Position numbers and translations under genes: made by a program. From Blautia faecicola (GTDB lineage Bacteria; Bacillota; Clostridia; Lachnospirales; Lachnospiraceae): a stretch of 64,000 nucleotides of DNA. The notes below the pieces were generated by a model, which saw nothing but the letters and a program-made list of their open reading frames with translations, made no database searches and had not been told where the DNA came from. The DNA lies in NCBI RefSeq assembly GCF_004123145.1, contig NZ_SDKC01000001.1:2451501-2515500 (forward strand), given 5' to 3'. This document shows positions 8,015-16,708 of the stretch, piece by piece (position 1 is the stretch's first letter; each line of letters begins with the position of its first letter).

Positions 8015-8878
8015 TTATTCCATATGTTTCTGTTCTTTCCGGTATTTTCGCATTTTCCCCGGTGTGCTCTCAAATCGTTCCCTGTACATTTTCATAAATA
8101 ACTTATAATTGGTAAATCCATGGATTTCCAGCAATTTCTGTACGCTCAGATCTGTTTTTTGCAGGTCTCTCACGATATGTTCCATCCGCACCGAATTCAC
8201 ATAATCCAGAAATGTCATCCCCATATATTTTTTAAAAAACCGGGTAAAATAATCCGGATTCAGCGAAACCAGCCGTGCAATCTCCTGCAGGGAGATGTCT
8301 CCCGCATAGTGTTCTTTTACATACGAAGTGATCATTCCCAGCCGCTCCATATATTTTTCCGATACTTCCATCTTGTCAGAAGTGACGGATACGCTGAAGT
8401 CTTTCACCAGCAAAGCCAATAAATGATAAATCTGGCTGTAAAACTCCAGGGTCTCTTCCGGCGACTGAAACGGGCGAAGACCTGCCAGGATACTCAGTGA
8501 CTGTTCCACCTGTGACGTATCCATCTGGTGCTTTTTCCCACTGATCCGTTCACAGACAAATTCCAGTCCGTCAATCTGCGGAATAAAACGCTTCATCATC
8601 GGGTAAGGGATCTGTAGCAGCATCTCCTTACACTGCCGCGGACACTGGACACTGTGTACCACCCGGGAATTGATCACCAGAAAATCGCCTTTTTTCATCC
8701 GGATCCCGTCGTCTTCTCCCAGATAGCAGTCTTCGCTTCCCTCCAGAAGATACAGGATCTCCAGTCCGTTATGCCAGTGCGGCGCAGTATAGTCCCGGTT
8801 ATGCCATAAAACATTAAAAAATGCATCTTCGTTGGACGGGTATTTGATCTCCTCGTGCCGGTATGTCTGTTTATGCAT
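8015..8878 (-). CDS. AraC-family regulator with N-terminal cupin
   Basis: The 287 residues comprise a cupin sensor (about 20-100; HWHNGLEILYLLEGSEDCYL) and a C-terminal double helix-turn-helix (about 185-280; ISLQEIARLVSLNPDYFTR, MTFLDYVNSVRMEHI). The second helix-turn-helix is divergent (LLEIHGFTNYKLFMKMYRE). The ATG overlaps the end of the upstream cupin gene by 8 bp, so they form one operon. The regulon and ligand are unknown. The histidine-rich start of the cupin is typical of sugar-responsive AraC proteins. Confidence 0.85.
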   Translation of the reverse strand: MHKQTYRHEEIKYPSNEDAFFNVLWHNRDYTAPHWHNGLEILYLLEGSEDCYLGEDDGIRMKKGDFLVINSRVVHSVQCPRQCKEMLLQIPYPMMKRFIPQIDGLEFVCERISGKKHQMDTSQVEQSLSILAGLRPFQSPEETLEFYSQIYHLLALLVKDFSVSVTSDKMEVSEKYMERLGMITSYVKEHYAGDISLQEIARLVSLNPDYFTRFFKKYMGMTFLDYVNSVRMEHIVRDLQKTDLSVQKLLEIHGFTNYKLFMKMYRERFESTPGKMRKYRKEQKHME

Positions 8879-9212
8879 TGTAAACTAACGCCATAAATAC
8901 CAGTTCTTCATCGTTTGGATTTTCCAGAGAATGACTCTGTCCCACTTCGATCACACAGACATCTCCAGGTCCTACCTCTGTTCTTGTGCCGTCATTGTCC
9001 ACAAAAACACCTTTTCCTTTTAAGATAAAGTAAGGTTCGGTATTTCCCACATGCTGATGCCAGCCCACACTGCTGTGCGGTCGAAGGACTGCCATGGCGT
9101 ACATGGAACCGTGTCCGTTCAGTTCTTCTGCGGATACGATGTGGTGAAATTCCACACTGCCCTCTCCTCCACGCGGATGTTCTACGACTGCTACTTTTGT
9201 TTTTCTTACCAT
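8871..9212 (-). CDS. Small cupin-domain protein
   Basis: This 113-residue single cupin barrel has the metal-binding motif SVGWHQHVGNTEPYFILKG (HxH...E) and the second-motif residues VGQSHSLENPNDEEL. Such proteins are isomerases, ligand binders or sensors, and no substrate can be assigned. ATG 9212 follows AGGAGA at 10 nt. An upstream in-frame ATG at 9266 lacks a ribosome binding site. It is co-transcribed with the AraC regulator it overlaps, so it may bind or process the regulator's signal molecule (inference). Confidence 0.75.
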   Translation of the reverse strand: MVRKTKVAVVEHPRGGEGSVEFHHIVSAEELNGHGSMYAMAVLRPHSSVGWHQHVGNTEPYFILKGKGVFVDNDGTRTEVGPGDVCVIEVGQSHSLENPNDEELVFMALVYNA

Positions 9213-9309
9213 AAGATATCTTCTCCTTTCTTTCCCCTTCGGATCCCGTACAGGATCTTCATGCACTCAAAATTGGTCCACCGAACCAATGATTGATATA
9301 CAGCGTAAC

Positions 9310-9345
9310 AAAAAAGCTCCCTGAAACAACTTCAAGGAGCTTTGT
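9310..9345 (-). terminator. Terminator after tRNA-Thr
   Basis: AAAGCTCC...GGAGCTTTTTT hairpin with U-run on the minus strand, immediately 3' of the tRNA. Confidence 0.85.
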
Positions 9346-9346
9346 A

Positions 9347-9418
9347 AGCTGATGACGGGAATTGAACCCGTGACCCCTTCCTTACCAAGGAAGTGCTCTA
9401 CCTCTGAGCCACATCAGC
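9347..9418 (-). tRNA. tRNA-Thr (GGT)
   Basis: A complete cloverleaf: acceptor GCTGATG/CATCAGC, anticodon stem CTTCC/GGAAG around loop TTGGTAA (anticodon GGT), and T-loop TTCAATT. CCA is not encoded. It follows sigH on the same strand and has its own terminator. Confidence 0.96.
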
Positions 9419-9526
9419 ATCTGTAACGGTTTTAATTACCTGTCCGCTACAGTTAGATAGTTTAGCAAAAGCTTCGAGAAAAGTCAAGCATAATTTTCAT
9501 CTTTTTCAGTTTTTTTAAAAAATTCT

Positions 9527-10117
9527 TTATTTTTCCCTTCCAAGGCACTCCCGGACCTTGGTTTTGATCCGTTGCAGAGCATTGTCTATGGACTTTGATG
9601 GCTTGCCCATCGCTTCCCCGATCTGCTGGTAATTATTTCCTTCGAGATACAGCGTCAACACCTCATTTTCAAACTTACTGAGCTGTTTGCGGATATTTTC
9701 TTCCATCAGCACCGCATTCTCCTGTGCGATGATGATCGACTCCGGGCTCTGCTGGGTTTTACTGCCCATCTGGCTCTCCCACTCTTCCCCGTTCATGGAC
9801 ACATACGAGTTCAATGGCTGATGTTTCTGCCTTGTCGACGACTGAATGGCATTATACATCTGTCTGTCCACACATAACTGAGCAAACGTATAAAAAGAAG
9901 CCTCTTTATCCCCGCGGTAATCCCGGATAGCCTTAAAAAGTCCGATCATGCCTTCCTGGATCAGATCGTCAGCCTCCCCGCCTGCCAGATACAGCACGCG
10001 GGCTTTCTGTCGCACGATGAACTTGTACTTTTCCAGAAGGTAATCCATAACCTCTGTCTCTCCCTGCCGCAGCAGATCTACCAGTTCCTCATCTGTATAC
10101 TCTGTGTAATCTTTCAT
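9527..10117 (-). CDS. sigH: RNA polymerase sigma-70 family factor SigH/RpoH-like
   Basis: This is a 196-residue sigma factor. Region 2 includes EADDLIQEGMIGLFKAIRDY and the FAQLCVDRQMYNAIQ segment. Region 4 includes VLTLYLEGNNYQQIGEAMGK. In Bacillus SigH directs early-stationary-phase and sporulation genes. ATG 10117 lies 8 nt after AGGGG, and the longer reading frame overlaps rlmB without a ribosome binding site. It directly follows rlmB with a gap of about 16 nt. The rae1/yacP gene that separates rlmB and sigH in Bacillus is missing here. Confidence 0.88.
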   Translation of the reverse strand: MKDYTEYTDEELVDLLRQGETEVMDYLLEKYKFIVRQKARVLYLAGGEADDLIQEGMIGLFKAIRDYRGDKEASFYTFAQLCVDRQMYNAIQSSTRQKHQPLNSYVSMNGEEWESQMGSKTQQSPESIIIAQENAVLMEENIRKQLSKFENEVLTLYLEGNNYQQIGEAMGKPSKSIDNALQRIKTKVRECLGREK

Positions 10118-10133
10118 CCTGTTTTCCCCTCTG

Positions 10134-10862
10134 TTACCCCCGCTGACGGGCGATCTCGAAAGCCAGAACCCCTGCTGCCACAGAAGCATTCAGGGAATCA
10201 ATATCTCCTTTCATCGGAATCGAAGCCACGAAATCACAGGTCTCTTTGATCAGTCTGCTGACTCCTTCTCCTTCGTTTCCGATCACCAGACCCATCGGTC
10301 CTTTCAGATCCATCTGGTAGTACGGTGTGCCGTCCATATCGGCACATACAAACCACATACCTTCTTTCTTCAGCTGTTCCATGGTCTGTTTTAAATTGGT
10401 CACTTTCGCAACCGGTGTGTAATTGATCGCACCCGCGGAAGTCCGTGCTACGGTCGATGTCAGTCCCACGGCTCTCCGTTTCGGAATGATCACGCCGTGT
10501 GCACCCGCCAGGTTTGCTGTTCGGATCATGGCTCCTAGGTTGTGCGGATCTTCGATATTGTCCAGTACAAAGATAAACGGCGCCTCACCTTTTTCCTTTG
10601 CCTCTTCCAGAATATCTTCCACGGTTGCATATTCATAAGAAGCTGCCATCGCGATGACGCCCTGATGATGACCGGTCTCTGACAACTGATCCAGTCGTTC
10701 TTTTTTCACATAATTGATGATCGTATCACCTTTTTTTGCTTCCCGGATAATGGTTCTTACCGGACCGTCCGGACAGCCGTCCAGAACATATAATTTATCG
10801 ATCGGTTTTCCGGCGCGCAGTGCCTCTAAGACCGCGTTTCTTCCTTCGATTTTATTTTCCAT
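10134..10862 (-). CDS. rlmB: 23S rRNA (guanosine2251-2'-O)-methyltransferase RlmB
   Basis: This 242-residue SPOUT/TrmH-family enzyme methylates G2251 of 23S rRNA. The N-terminal substrate-binding domain starts EGRNAVLEALRAGKPI. SPOUT motifs are DNIEDPHNLGAMIRTA (motif 1), LVIGNEGEGVSRL (motif 2) and IPMKGDIDSLNASVAAGV (motif 3, knot). It overlaps mrnC by 11 bp in the cysE-sigH operon. Confidence 0.93.
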   Translation of the reverse strand: MENKIEGRNAVLEALRAGKPIDKLYVLDGCPDGPVRTIIREAKKGDTIINYVKKERLDQLSETGHHQGVIAMAASYEYATVEDILEEAKEKGEAPFIFVLDNIEDPHNLGAMIRTANLAGAHGVIIPKRRAVGLTSTVARTSAGAINYTPVAKVTNLKQTMEQLKKEGMWFVCADMDGTPYYQMDLKGPMGLVIGNEGEGVSRLIKETCDFVASIPMKGDIDSLNASVAAGVLAFEIARQRG

Positions 10863-11283
10863 CTTCTAATGCCTCCAATCCCATTTTGATCAGATCGATC
10901 ATTCTGCAGTACTGTTCGGTCAGATACAGATACCCCATAACCGCCTCAAATCCCGTCGCCCGGCGATAGTCCCCTGTTGTGGCATTTTTCGCTGTGGTGT
11001 AGGATTTTGCATTTCGACCTCTCTTATAGACCGCTTCCTCTTCCTCGGTAAAATGCGGCTCCAGTACCTGTACCATTTCAGACTGTGCCTGGGCTTTTAC
11101 CAGACGGCTTGCCTGTTTGTGCAGCTTGTTCACCTGGCAGTTTCCCTGTTTGATCAGGATGGTGCGGATATATAACTCATAGATTCCGTCTCCGATATAT
11201 GCAAGAGTCAGCGGAGAGTAAGATCGGATATCCGGATCGTTTAACTGAAACTGTTCTTTCAGATATGTTATGCTCGTTTCCAT
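10852..11283 (-). CDS. mrnC: Mini-ribonuclease III
   Basis: This 143-residue protein is a stand-alone RNase III catalytic domain without a dsRNA-binding domain, as in Bacillus MrnC, which matures 23S rRNA termini. It has [19 protein letters not shown] with the catalytic Asp, and [20 protein letters not shown]. It overlaps cysS by 16 bp and rlmB by 11 bp, so it is translationally coupled to both. Confidence 0.92.
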   Translation of the reverse strand: METSITYLKEQFQLNDPDIRSYSPLTLAYIGDGIYELYIRTILIKQGNCQVNKLHKQASRLVKAQAQSEMVQVLEPHFTEEEEAVYKRGRNAKSYTTAKNATTGDYRRATGFEAVMGYLYLTEQYCRMIDLIKMGLEALEDGK

Positions 11284-12674
11284 TTTACACCCTCTCTGGT
11301 ATCTTCCAGGATGATTCCCTGTGCCAGCAGTTCGTCACGGATCTCATCGGCGCGTTTGAAGTCTCTGGCTTTTCTTGCTGCCTGACGTTCCTCGATCATT
11401 TTTTCGATCTCAGCATCCAGGTTTTCTTCCTTTCTTTCCACAATCAGACCCAGTACATCACTTAACGCAACAATTTCTTTTTTCAGTGCTGCGGCAAATG
11501 CTTTGGAAGACGCATCGTTTGCGTTTGTATTGGCGAATTTTACCAGTTCAAAGATCGCGGAAATGGCATCGGCGGTATTCAGATCATCGTCCATGGCATC
11601 CTCGAATTTTTTGCGGTATGACGGGATCTCAGCCAGCAGTTTTTCTTCTGCTTCTGTCAGGGTATCGGCTGCTGCTTCCTGTTCCAGATGTGTCAGGTTG
11701 GAAACTGCGGTCACGATACGTTCCAGTGCGCTCTTGGAGGATTCCATGATTTCTCTGCTAAAGTTGATCGGGCTTCTGTAATGCGCACTCAGCATGAAGA
11801 AACGCAGTACCTGCAGATCATACTGTTCTCCGATCTCTCTTACGGTAAAGAAGTTGCCGAGAGATTTGGACATTTTACGGTTGTCGATGTTCAGGAAACC
11901 GTTGTGCAGCCAGTAACGTGCAAAAATCTTGCCGTTGCAGCACTCGCTCTGTGCAATCTCATTTTCATGGTGCGGGAAAATCAGGTCTTCGCCGCCGGCA
12001 TGAATATCAATCTCTTCACCCAGATATTTTTTTGCCATGACGGAACACTCGATATGCCATCCCGGACGTCCCTCGCCCCATGGAGATACCCAGAAAGGTT
12101 CTCCTTCTTTTTTCGGTTTCCAGAGTACGAAATCCAGCGGATCTTCTTTCTGATCTTCTCCGGATACCAAAAGGGAACGGTTACCGGAACGCAGATCATC
12201 CAGATTCTTATGAGATAATTTTCCGTATTCTTCGAATTTTCTGGTACGGAAGTATACGGTTCCGTCTACTGCATACGCATAGCCTTTTTCGATCAATGTC
12301 TCGATCATCGCGATCATGCCGTCGATCTCCTGGGTTGCCTGCGGATGGGTGGTAGCCGGTTTTACGTTCATGTCCGCCATATCTTTTTTACATTCTTTGA
12401 TATAACGCTCAGAAACTTCCTCTGCGCTTACGCCCTCTTCGATGGATTTTTTGATGATCTTATCGTCTACATCCGTAAAGTTGGATACATAATTCACTTC
12501 ATAGCCTTTGTATTCCATGTAACGGCGCGCGGTGTCAAAGACGATCATCGGGCGGGCATTACCGATATGGATAAAGTTATATACGGTAGGTCCGCAGACA
12601 TACATCGTTACTTTACCTTCCTGTAACGGTACAAATTCTTCTTTTTTCTTTGTCAGTGTATTATACAGTTTCAT
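11268..12674 (-). CDS. cysS: Cysteinyl-tRNA synthetase
   Basis: This 468-residue class I synthetase charges tRNA-Cys. It shows [19 protein letters not shown] (HIGH motif), the zinc ligands around [10 protein letters not shown] and [13 protein letters not shown], and [12 protein letters not shown] (KMSKS motif). The C-terminal helical domain ends REGVKWKRA. It overlaps cysE by 14 bp, and the operon leader is a Cys-specific T-box. Confidence 0.96.
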   Translation of the reverse strand: MKLYNTLTKKKEEFVPLQEGKVTMYVCGPTVYNFIHIGNARPMIVFDTARRYMEYKGYEVNYVSNFTDVDDKIIKKSIEEGVSAEEVSERYIKECKKDMADMNVKPATTHPQATQEIDGMIAMIETLIEKGYAYAVDGTVYFRTRKFEEYGKLSHKNLDDLRSGNRSLLVSGEDQKEDPLDFVLWKPKKEGEPFWVSPWGEGRPGWHIECSVMAKKYLGEEIDIHAGGEDLIFPHHENEIAQSECCNGKIFARYWLHNGFLNIDNRKMSKSLGNFFTVREIGEQYDLQVLRFFMLSAHYRSPINFSREIMESSKSALERIVTAVSNLTHLEQEAAADTLTEAEEKLLAEIPSYRKKFEDAMDDDLNTADAISAIFELVKFANTNANDASSKAFAAALKKEIVALSDVLGLIVERKEENLDAEIEKMIEERQAARKARDFKRADEIRDELLAQGIILEDTREGVKWKRA

Positions 12675-13353
12675 CTTTTTCTTCTCCTTTTTTGCTTTTG
12701 ATAAAACGAAGTTCTTTTTCCAGTTCCAGCACGCGGTTGGTCACTTCGGTATATTCTTTCTGTAGGGTTTTCAGATCATCCAGTACCGGATCCGGCAGAT
12801 GGCAGTGATCCATATTGGTTCTCGGTACTTTCATATTTTTCTGGCGGACCACACGTCCCGGAATACCGACGACCGTACAGTTTGGCGGTACTTCCTCGAT
12901 CACAACAGATCCTGCTCCGATCTTGGAGTTGGCACCGATTGTAAACGAACCGATGATTTTGGCTCCCGCACTCACCATAACGTTATCCTCCAGTGTCGGG
13001 TGACGTTTGCCGGTTTCTTTTCCGTTTCCGCCCAGGGTAACGCCCTGATACAAGGTCACGTTATCGCCGATGATCGTAGTCTCTCCAATAATCACACCGC
13101 TTCCGTGATCGATGAACAGTCCCTTTCCGATCGTAGCACCCGGATGGATCTCGATCCCGGTCTTTCTGGCTGCCCGCTGGGAAATCCACCGTGCCAGAAA
13201 ATAATGACCTTTCAAATATAATTTGTGTGCCCGTCTGTACTTGATCATCACCCGGAAACTCGGATATAAAAGTACTTCCAGCGGTGTCTTGATCGCCGGG
13301 TCACGTTCCTGGATTACCTGGAACTCTTCTTTGATATGACTGATAAAACTCAT
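12661..13353 (-). CDS. cysE: Serine O-acetyltransferase
   Basis: This 230-residue enzyme acetylates serine to O-acetylserine, the carbon precursor of cysteine. The left-handed beta-helix of hexapeptide repeats is visible ([18 protein letters not shown] with the catalytic Asp-His pair, then [18 protein letters not shown]). A charged C-terminal coiled extension (about 180-230) is longer than in E. coli. GGAGGGCAGCT precedes the ATG. As first gene after the T-box it links cysteine synthesis to tRNA-Cys charging. Confidence 0.93.
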   Translation of the reverse strand: MSFISHIKEEFQVIQERDPAIKTPLEVLLYPSFRVMIKYRRAHKLYLKGHYFLARWISQRAARKTGIEIHPGATIGKGLFIDHGSGVIIGETTIIGDNVTLYQGVTLGGNGKETGKRHPTLEDNVMVSAGAKIIGSFTIGANSKIGAGSVVIEEVPPNCTVVGIPGRVVRQKNMKVPRTNMDHCHLPDPVLDDLKTLQKEYTEVTNRVLELEKELRFIKSKKGEEKDETV

Positions 13354-13441
13354 AGCTGCCCTCCAATGTCCATACAGTTCATCCTCCGTCTGCCGGATGC
13401 ATGACTGTCATATAACACTCAAAATTGATCCAGTGGATCAC

Positions 13442-13504
13442 TTTTGATTATCGCAGCAGTCGCCAAGGTCTCATGCAAGCATGGACTTTGACTCGTTGCT
13501 CGCG
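13442..13504. repeat. 63-bp intergenic repeat, copy 1
   Basis: Matches 25642-25704 at 58 of 63 positions, beginning TTTTGATTATCGC and ending CTCGTTGCTCGCG. It lies in the cysE leader directly after the T-box terminator. Confidence 0.8.
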
Positions 13505-13765
13505 AAAAAAAAGGATGACCGTCTCAGTAAGAGACGAAGTCATCCGTGGTTCCACTCTTTTTGAAGATGCACCTGTTATGTCCATCTTCCACTTTCTGCC
13601 CTTAACGCCTGCCTGCGGATCCGGCTACTTCTTTTCGCCGTATCAGCTCCCAGATGCACTTCTCTGATGATTCCCCGGGACCGCTTTCAGCCAGTGGCCG
13701 TCCCTCTCTGTGGTTCTTCTTTCAGATACTCTTTCCGTTCGTCGCTTTTTTCATTCTTTCTGCTT
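13505..13765 (-). promoter_or_regulatory. Cysteine T-box leader of the cysE operon
   Basis: On the minus strand the order is: stem I with GAGTATC and an AGAGAG...GCTGAAAGC distal region; specifier TGC (13658-13656, Cys codon); the T-box sequence AGAGTGGAACCACGG (13558-13544); and a terminator with arms GGATGAC...GTCTC (13545-13513 region) followed by eight T. Uncharged tRNA-Cys would stabilise the antiterminator and switch on cysE-cysS and the downstream genes. Confidence 0.93.
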
Positions 13766-13768
13766 TAT

Positions 13769-13797
13769 AGTTTATGAAAAAAATGCAGTTTTGTCAA
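13769..13797 (-). promoter_or_regulatory. Promoter of the cysE T-box operon
   Basis: Consensus TTGACA (13797-13792), 17-bp spacer, TAAACT (13774-13769); start site predicted near 13762, just before stem I. Confidence 0.75.
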
Positions 13798-13914
13798 CTC
13801 TTACCTCCCTGTTTTTGCTTCTATTTTGATTCTAATTTCTTTTGTCTTTTGTTTTATTTATGATATAATAAAAGTAATGTTTTCAGCATTTATAACTTCT
13901 GAGGTGACAAACGA

Positions 13915-14829
13915 ATGCAAAATTACGAAAGTATTACTCTGAAAGAAGAACTTCATATCCGTAAGATTTATTCGATTCACTATTTTGAATATATGAAAGA
14001 CTATGTTTTCGACGGGGAATCCCATGATTTCTGGGAATTTGTATTTGTGGACAGCGGCAATCTTTTTGTGACTGCCGGTGATCAGGAAGTTCTTCTTGCT
14101 TCTAACGAAATGATTTTTCATAAACCGAACGAATTTCACGCACTGCGCGGAGACGGGGAAACTTCCCCGAATCTGGTTGTGGTTTCTTTTGAATGCACGA
14201 ATCCCTGCATGAAGTTTTTCGAGAACCGCAGAGTCTCTCTGAATCAGAACGAACGGTTCTATCTGGGACAGATCATCGCAGAGACCAGAAAAACCTTCTA
14301 TACACCGTTAAATAACCCAAATATCTGTCTGCTCGAACGCAACTCCGTTCATGATTTTGGCAGTGAACAGATTATTTTTCTATCTCTGGAAATGCTCCTG
14401 ATCAACCTGCAGCGCCGCTACAGCAACCCGACTGCCATCAGTCCGGTTGCCAGCCAGCCCTTCAGCGATCACCCGATGATCCATAAAGATACCGATGTAC
14501 TCTTTCAGGAAATCGTACAATACCTGCAGCGGAACCTTTCCGAACACCTGACGGTAATTCAGATCTGTAAAGAAAACTCGGTAGGGCGCTCCCAACTCCA
14601 GAAAATGTTTCACGAAAAAACCGGCTGCGGTGTCATCGACTACTTCTGCCGCCTGAAAATCGAAACCGCCCAAAAAATGATCCGCCAGAAAAGATTTAAC
14701 TACACACAGATTTCCGACATGCTAGGCTATTCCTCTTACCAGTACTTCTCCCTCCAATTCAAGAAGTTCACCCGCATGACCCCATCGGAATACGCCTCAT
14801 CCGTGAAAAACTTTTCGGGCACAGAATAA
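13915..14829 (+). CDS. AraC-family regulator of the GH123/ABC carbohydrate locus
   Basis: This 304-residue protein has an N-terminal cupin (about 15-100; DGESHDFWEFVFVDSGNLFV) and a C-terminal AraC double helix-turn-helix (about 200-295; LTVIQICKENSVGRSQLQKM, then YTQISDMLGYSSYQYFSLQF). It is convergent with the glycosidase-transporter operon. It is the best candidate to bind the paired direct repeats found upstream of both the solute-binding gene and the second glycosidase (inference). A consensus TATAAT at about 13862 and a short leader precede it. Confidence 0.85.
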   Translation: MQNYESITLKEELHIRKIYSIHYFEYMKDYVFDGESHDFWEFVFVDSGNLFVTAGDQEVLLASNEMIFHKPNEFHALRGDGETSPNLVVVSFECTNPCMKFFENRRVSLNQNERFYLGQIIAETRKTFYTPLNNPNICLLERNSVHDFGSEQIIFLSLEMLLINLQRRYSNPTAISPVASQPFSDHPMIHKDTDVLFQEIVQYLQRNLSEHLTVIQICKENSVGRSQLQKMFHEKTGCGVIDYFCRLKIETAQKMIRQKRFNYTQISDMLGYSSYQYFSLQFKKFTRMTPSEYASSVKNFSGTE

Positions 14830-14843
14830 CGACTCCCCCCCAA

Positions 14844-14883
14844 CCTACACGACGTGGCTTCTGCCACCCATAATTCGTGTAGG
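14844..14883 (+). terminator. Hairpin downstream of AraC gene
   Basis: Arms CCTACACGA (14844-14852) and TCGTGTAGG (14875-14883). It lacks a strong T-run but stands directly after the stop codon. Confidence 0.4.
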
Positions 14884-14915
14884 TAACAAATAACATATAT
14901 TAATAAAAAGCAAAC

Positions 14916-14958
14916 AAAAGGGAAGACATTCACACCAAACCGAATGCCTTCCCTTTTT
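14916..14958. terminator. Bidirectional terminator between AraC gene and GH123 gene A
   Basis: Arms AAAAGGGAAG-CATTC and GAATG-CTTCCCTTTT, with A/T runs on both sides. Confidence 0.8.
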
Positions 14959-14984
14959 CACACCACTCTTTCCCCCGTTGCAAC

Positions 14985-15012
14985 AAAACAGCGGCAGGTG
15001 GCTACCTGCCGC
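14985..15012 (-). terminator. Terminator of GH123 gene A operon
   Basis: GCGGCAGGT (14991-14999) pairs with ACCTGCCGC (15004-15012), followed on the minus strand by TGTTTTGTTG. Confidence 0.6.
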
Positions 15013-15028
15013 GTCCGTCTTGTTCCAA

Positions 15029-16675
15029 CTATTTTACTCTCTTCTCAATCTCCCGATTCACTCTCTTCCTCATCTCCACCAGATAAGAAACACTTCTCGG
15101 ATAAGACGCAAACTCCACTTTCTCTCCACCTTCCGGTTCGATGCAGCTCATAACCACATCTCTTCCCGCAAGTTCCTCCAGATAATTCATCGCGCAGAGA
15201 TCGCTCATTGCCTCATCCATCAACATGATACGCAGAGATTCCTCCGGCTCTCCATCAGCTCCCGGATATACCAGGAACGGGTCTCCGGACGGGAATGCAC
15301 CGGCTGCATCGGTGCAGCGATACGGATCAATTGGGAAAATAGAATGTTCTGCATTGTAGAAGTTATATCCCCAGTGCAGGAAACCATCCAGCTGATATTT
15401 ATACATCTGAGTTCCCAGGATTCTGGTACGATAACCCGGCTGTACGATGAAACGGTTGGTTACATCCACATACTGACCGGTGCAGTAATAGCCCCACAGC
15501 TTCTCCGGACGTTTTTCCAGGAATGGCTGAATGTGGTTGACTGCACATACCGGCTGAGATACCAGACCTTTTTCATAGAATTCGTAATCAGACAGCGCAT
15601 CCATCATCTGATAACCTTCCAGATCTTTTTCCACAACCTCTTTCGCTGCTTTATAAGAATCAAACTGCTCCTGAGAAGGCTCATCGGAGATATGGAAATA
15701 TGTCACCTCAGAGATTCCCAGTTTCACCAGTTCCGGTTTCAGTGCTGCCAGGAACTGATGCAGGAATTCACTGTATTCTTTTCCTGCCGCCTCGGTATCC
15801 CATCCGAACAGCTGTACCATTTTTCCTTCCTTTTCCCCCATTACTTTCGGAGCCATCGTTGCTCCCCACTGGCTGAACAGATGAGAAATTTCATAATATT
15901 TGATACCACAGCGTTTGCACATGTCTACCCAGCGCTCGAACTTATCGAACCCGAAAGTGTATCCGTCTTCTGTCACATGTACATCCACCAGCTGTACCGT
16001 CCGTCTTTCTCCACCGATGGCAGTATCCAGAGGTGGGGTAAATACCGGTGTCAGCAGCATGTTACATTTTCTCTTTACGGCTGTGCGCACAAAGTTTTCC
16101 ACGATCTTCCAGTGCTCTTCACTGAACACTTCCACGCCGTAATAATTTGCCAGACAGTCAGAATGGAACCACTCGGTATGCGGTACTGCCATCTGCGGAA
16201 GTTCTGCATCCACTACATGGATCATCTCGATCGTACTTCCCAGAACTTCACCTTCCACTACCATATCCACTTTTACCGTGTGATCTCCGGCAGTCAATCC
16301 AGTGGTATCCACATCGATCCACAGGCTCTTCCACTGTCCGCTGATCAGTTCCACGCCCCACGGCTGGATATCGCTCAGCAAATCCGGATACAGACCCGGT
16401 TTGGTGGTCAGATAATCATCATCTGCCACCATATGTGCCGGATATTCACACGGAACCAGGCGAACACTTCTCACACGTACCTGTTCTTTGTCATCGGATG
16501 TCACCTGCACCTGTGCTCTTCCTTTTCTCTGACCACTCCAATAGTACGCCATCTGGAAAGATACCGTCTCTTTTTTCAGTGCAGTGATTACGTCTTCCAT
16601 GCCTTCTCCACTCGGCTCCTGATCCGGGAACACTTTTTCCAGAGAAGTGATTTTTTTAATTTTTAAAAGTTCCAT
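15029..16675 (-). CDS. GH123-like (DUF4091) glycoside hydrolase A
   Basis: This 548-residue cytoplasmic protein (no signal peptide) has an N-terminal beta-sandwich (about 1-150) and a catalytic barrel (about 165-520). HTEWFHSDCLANYYGVEVF and HLFSQWGATMAPKV are typical of DUF4091. The adjacent acids in YFHISDEPSQEQF match the Asp-Glu pair that GH123 beta-N-acetylgalactosaminidases use for substrate-assisted catalysis. The C-terminal region contains HWGYNFYNAEHSIFPIDPYR. It is the last gene of an operon behind a lipoprotein and two ABC permeases, so it likely cleaves an imported oligosaccharide. A paralogue lies at 23823-25529. The exact glycan is not readable from sequence. Confidence 0.82.
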   Translation of the reverse strand: MELLKIKKITSLEKVFPDQEPSGEGMEDVITALKKETVSFQMAYYWSGQRKGRAQVQVTSDDKEQVRVRSVRLVPCEYPAHMVADDDYLTTKPGLYPDLLSDIQPWGVELISGQWKSLWIDVDTTGLTAGDHTVKVDMVVEGEVLGSTIEMIHVVDAELPQMAVPHTEWFHSDCLANYYGVEVFSEEHWKIVENFVRTAVKRKCNMLLTPVFTPPLDTAIGGERRTVQLVDVHVTEDGYTFGFDKFERWVDMCKRCGIKYYEISHLFSQWGATMAPKVMGEKEGKMVQLFGWDTEAAGKEYSEFLHQFLAALKPELVKLGISEVTYFHISDEPSQEQFDSYKAAKEVVEKDLEGYQMMDALSDYEFYEKGLVSQPVCAVNHIQPFLEKRPEKLWGYYCTGQYVDVTNRFIVQPGYRTRILGTQMYKYQLDGFLHWGYNFYNAEHSIFPIDPYRCTDAAGAFPSGDPFLVYPGADGEPEESLRIMLMDEAMSDLCAMNYLEELAGRDVVMSCIEPEGGEKVEFASYPRSVSYLVEMRKRVNREIEKRVK

Positions 16676-16708
16676 AGCTGCCCCCTTACATTTTTGTTCT
16701 TATATTTA

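Noticed and set aside
13430-13504. Treating the cysE leader repeat as part of the T-box
   Set aside because: It lies after the T-box terminator in the transcript and recurs at 25.6 kb without any T-box.
14978-16666. 562-residue plus-strand reading frame
   Set aside because: Antisense to the GH123 enzyme, with low-complexity His/Cys/Phe composition typical of an opposite-strand frame.
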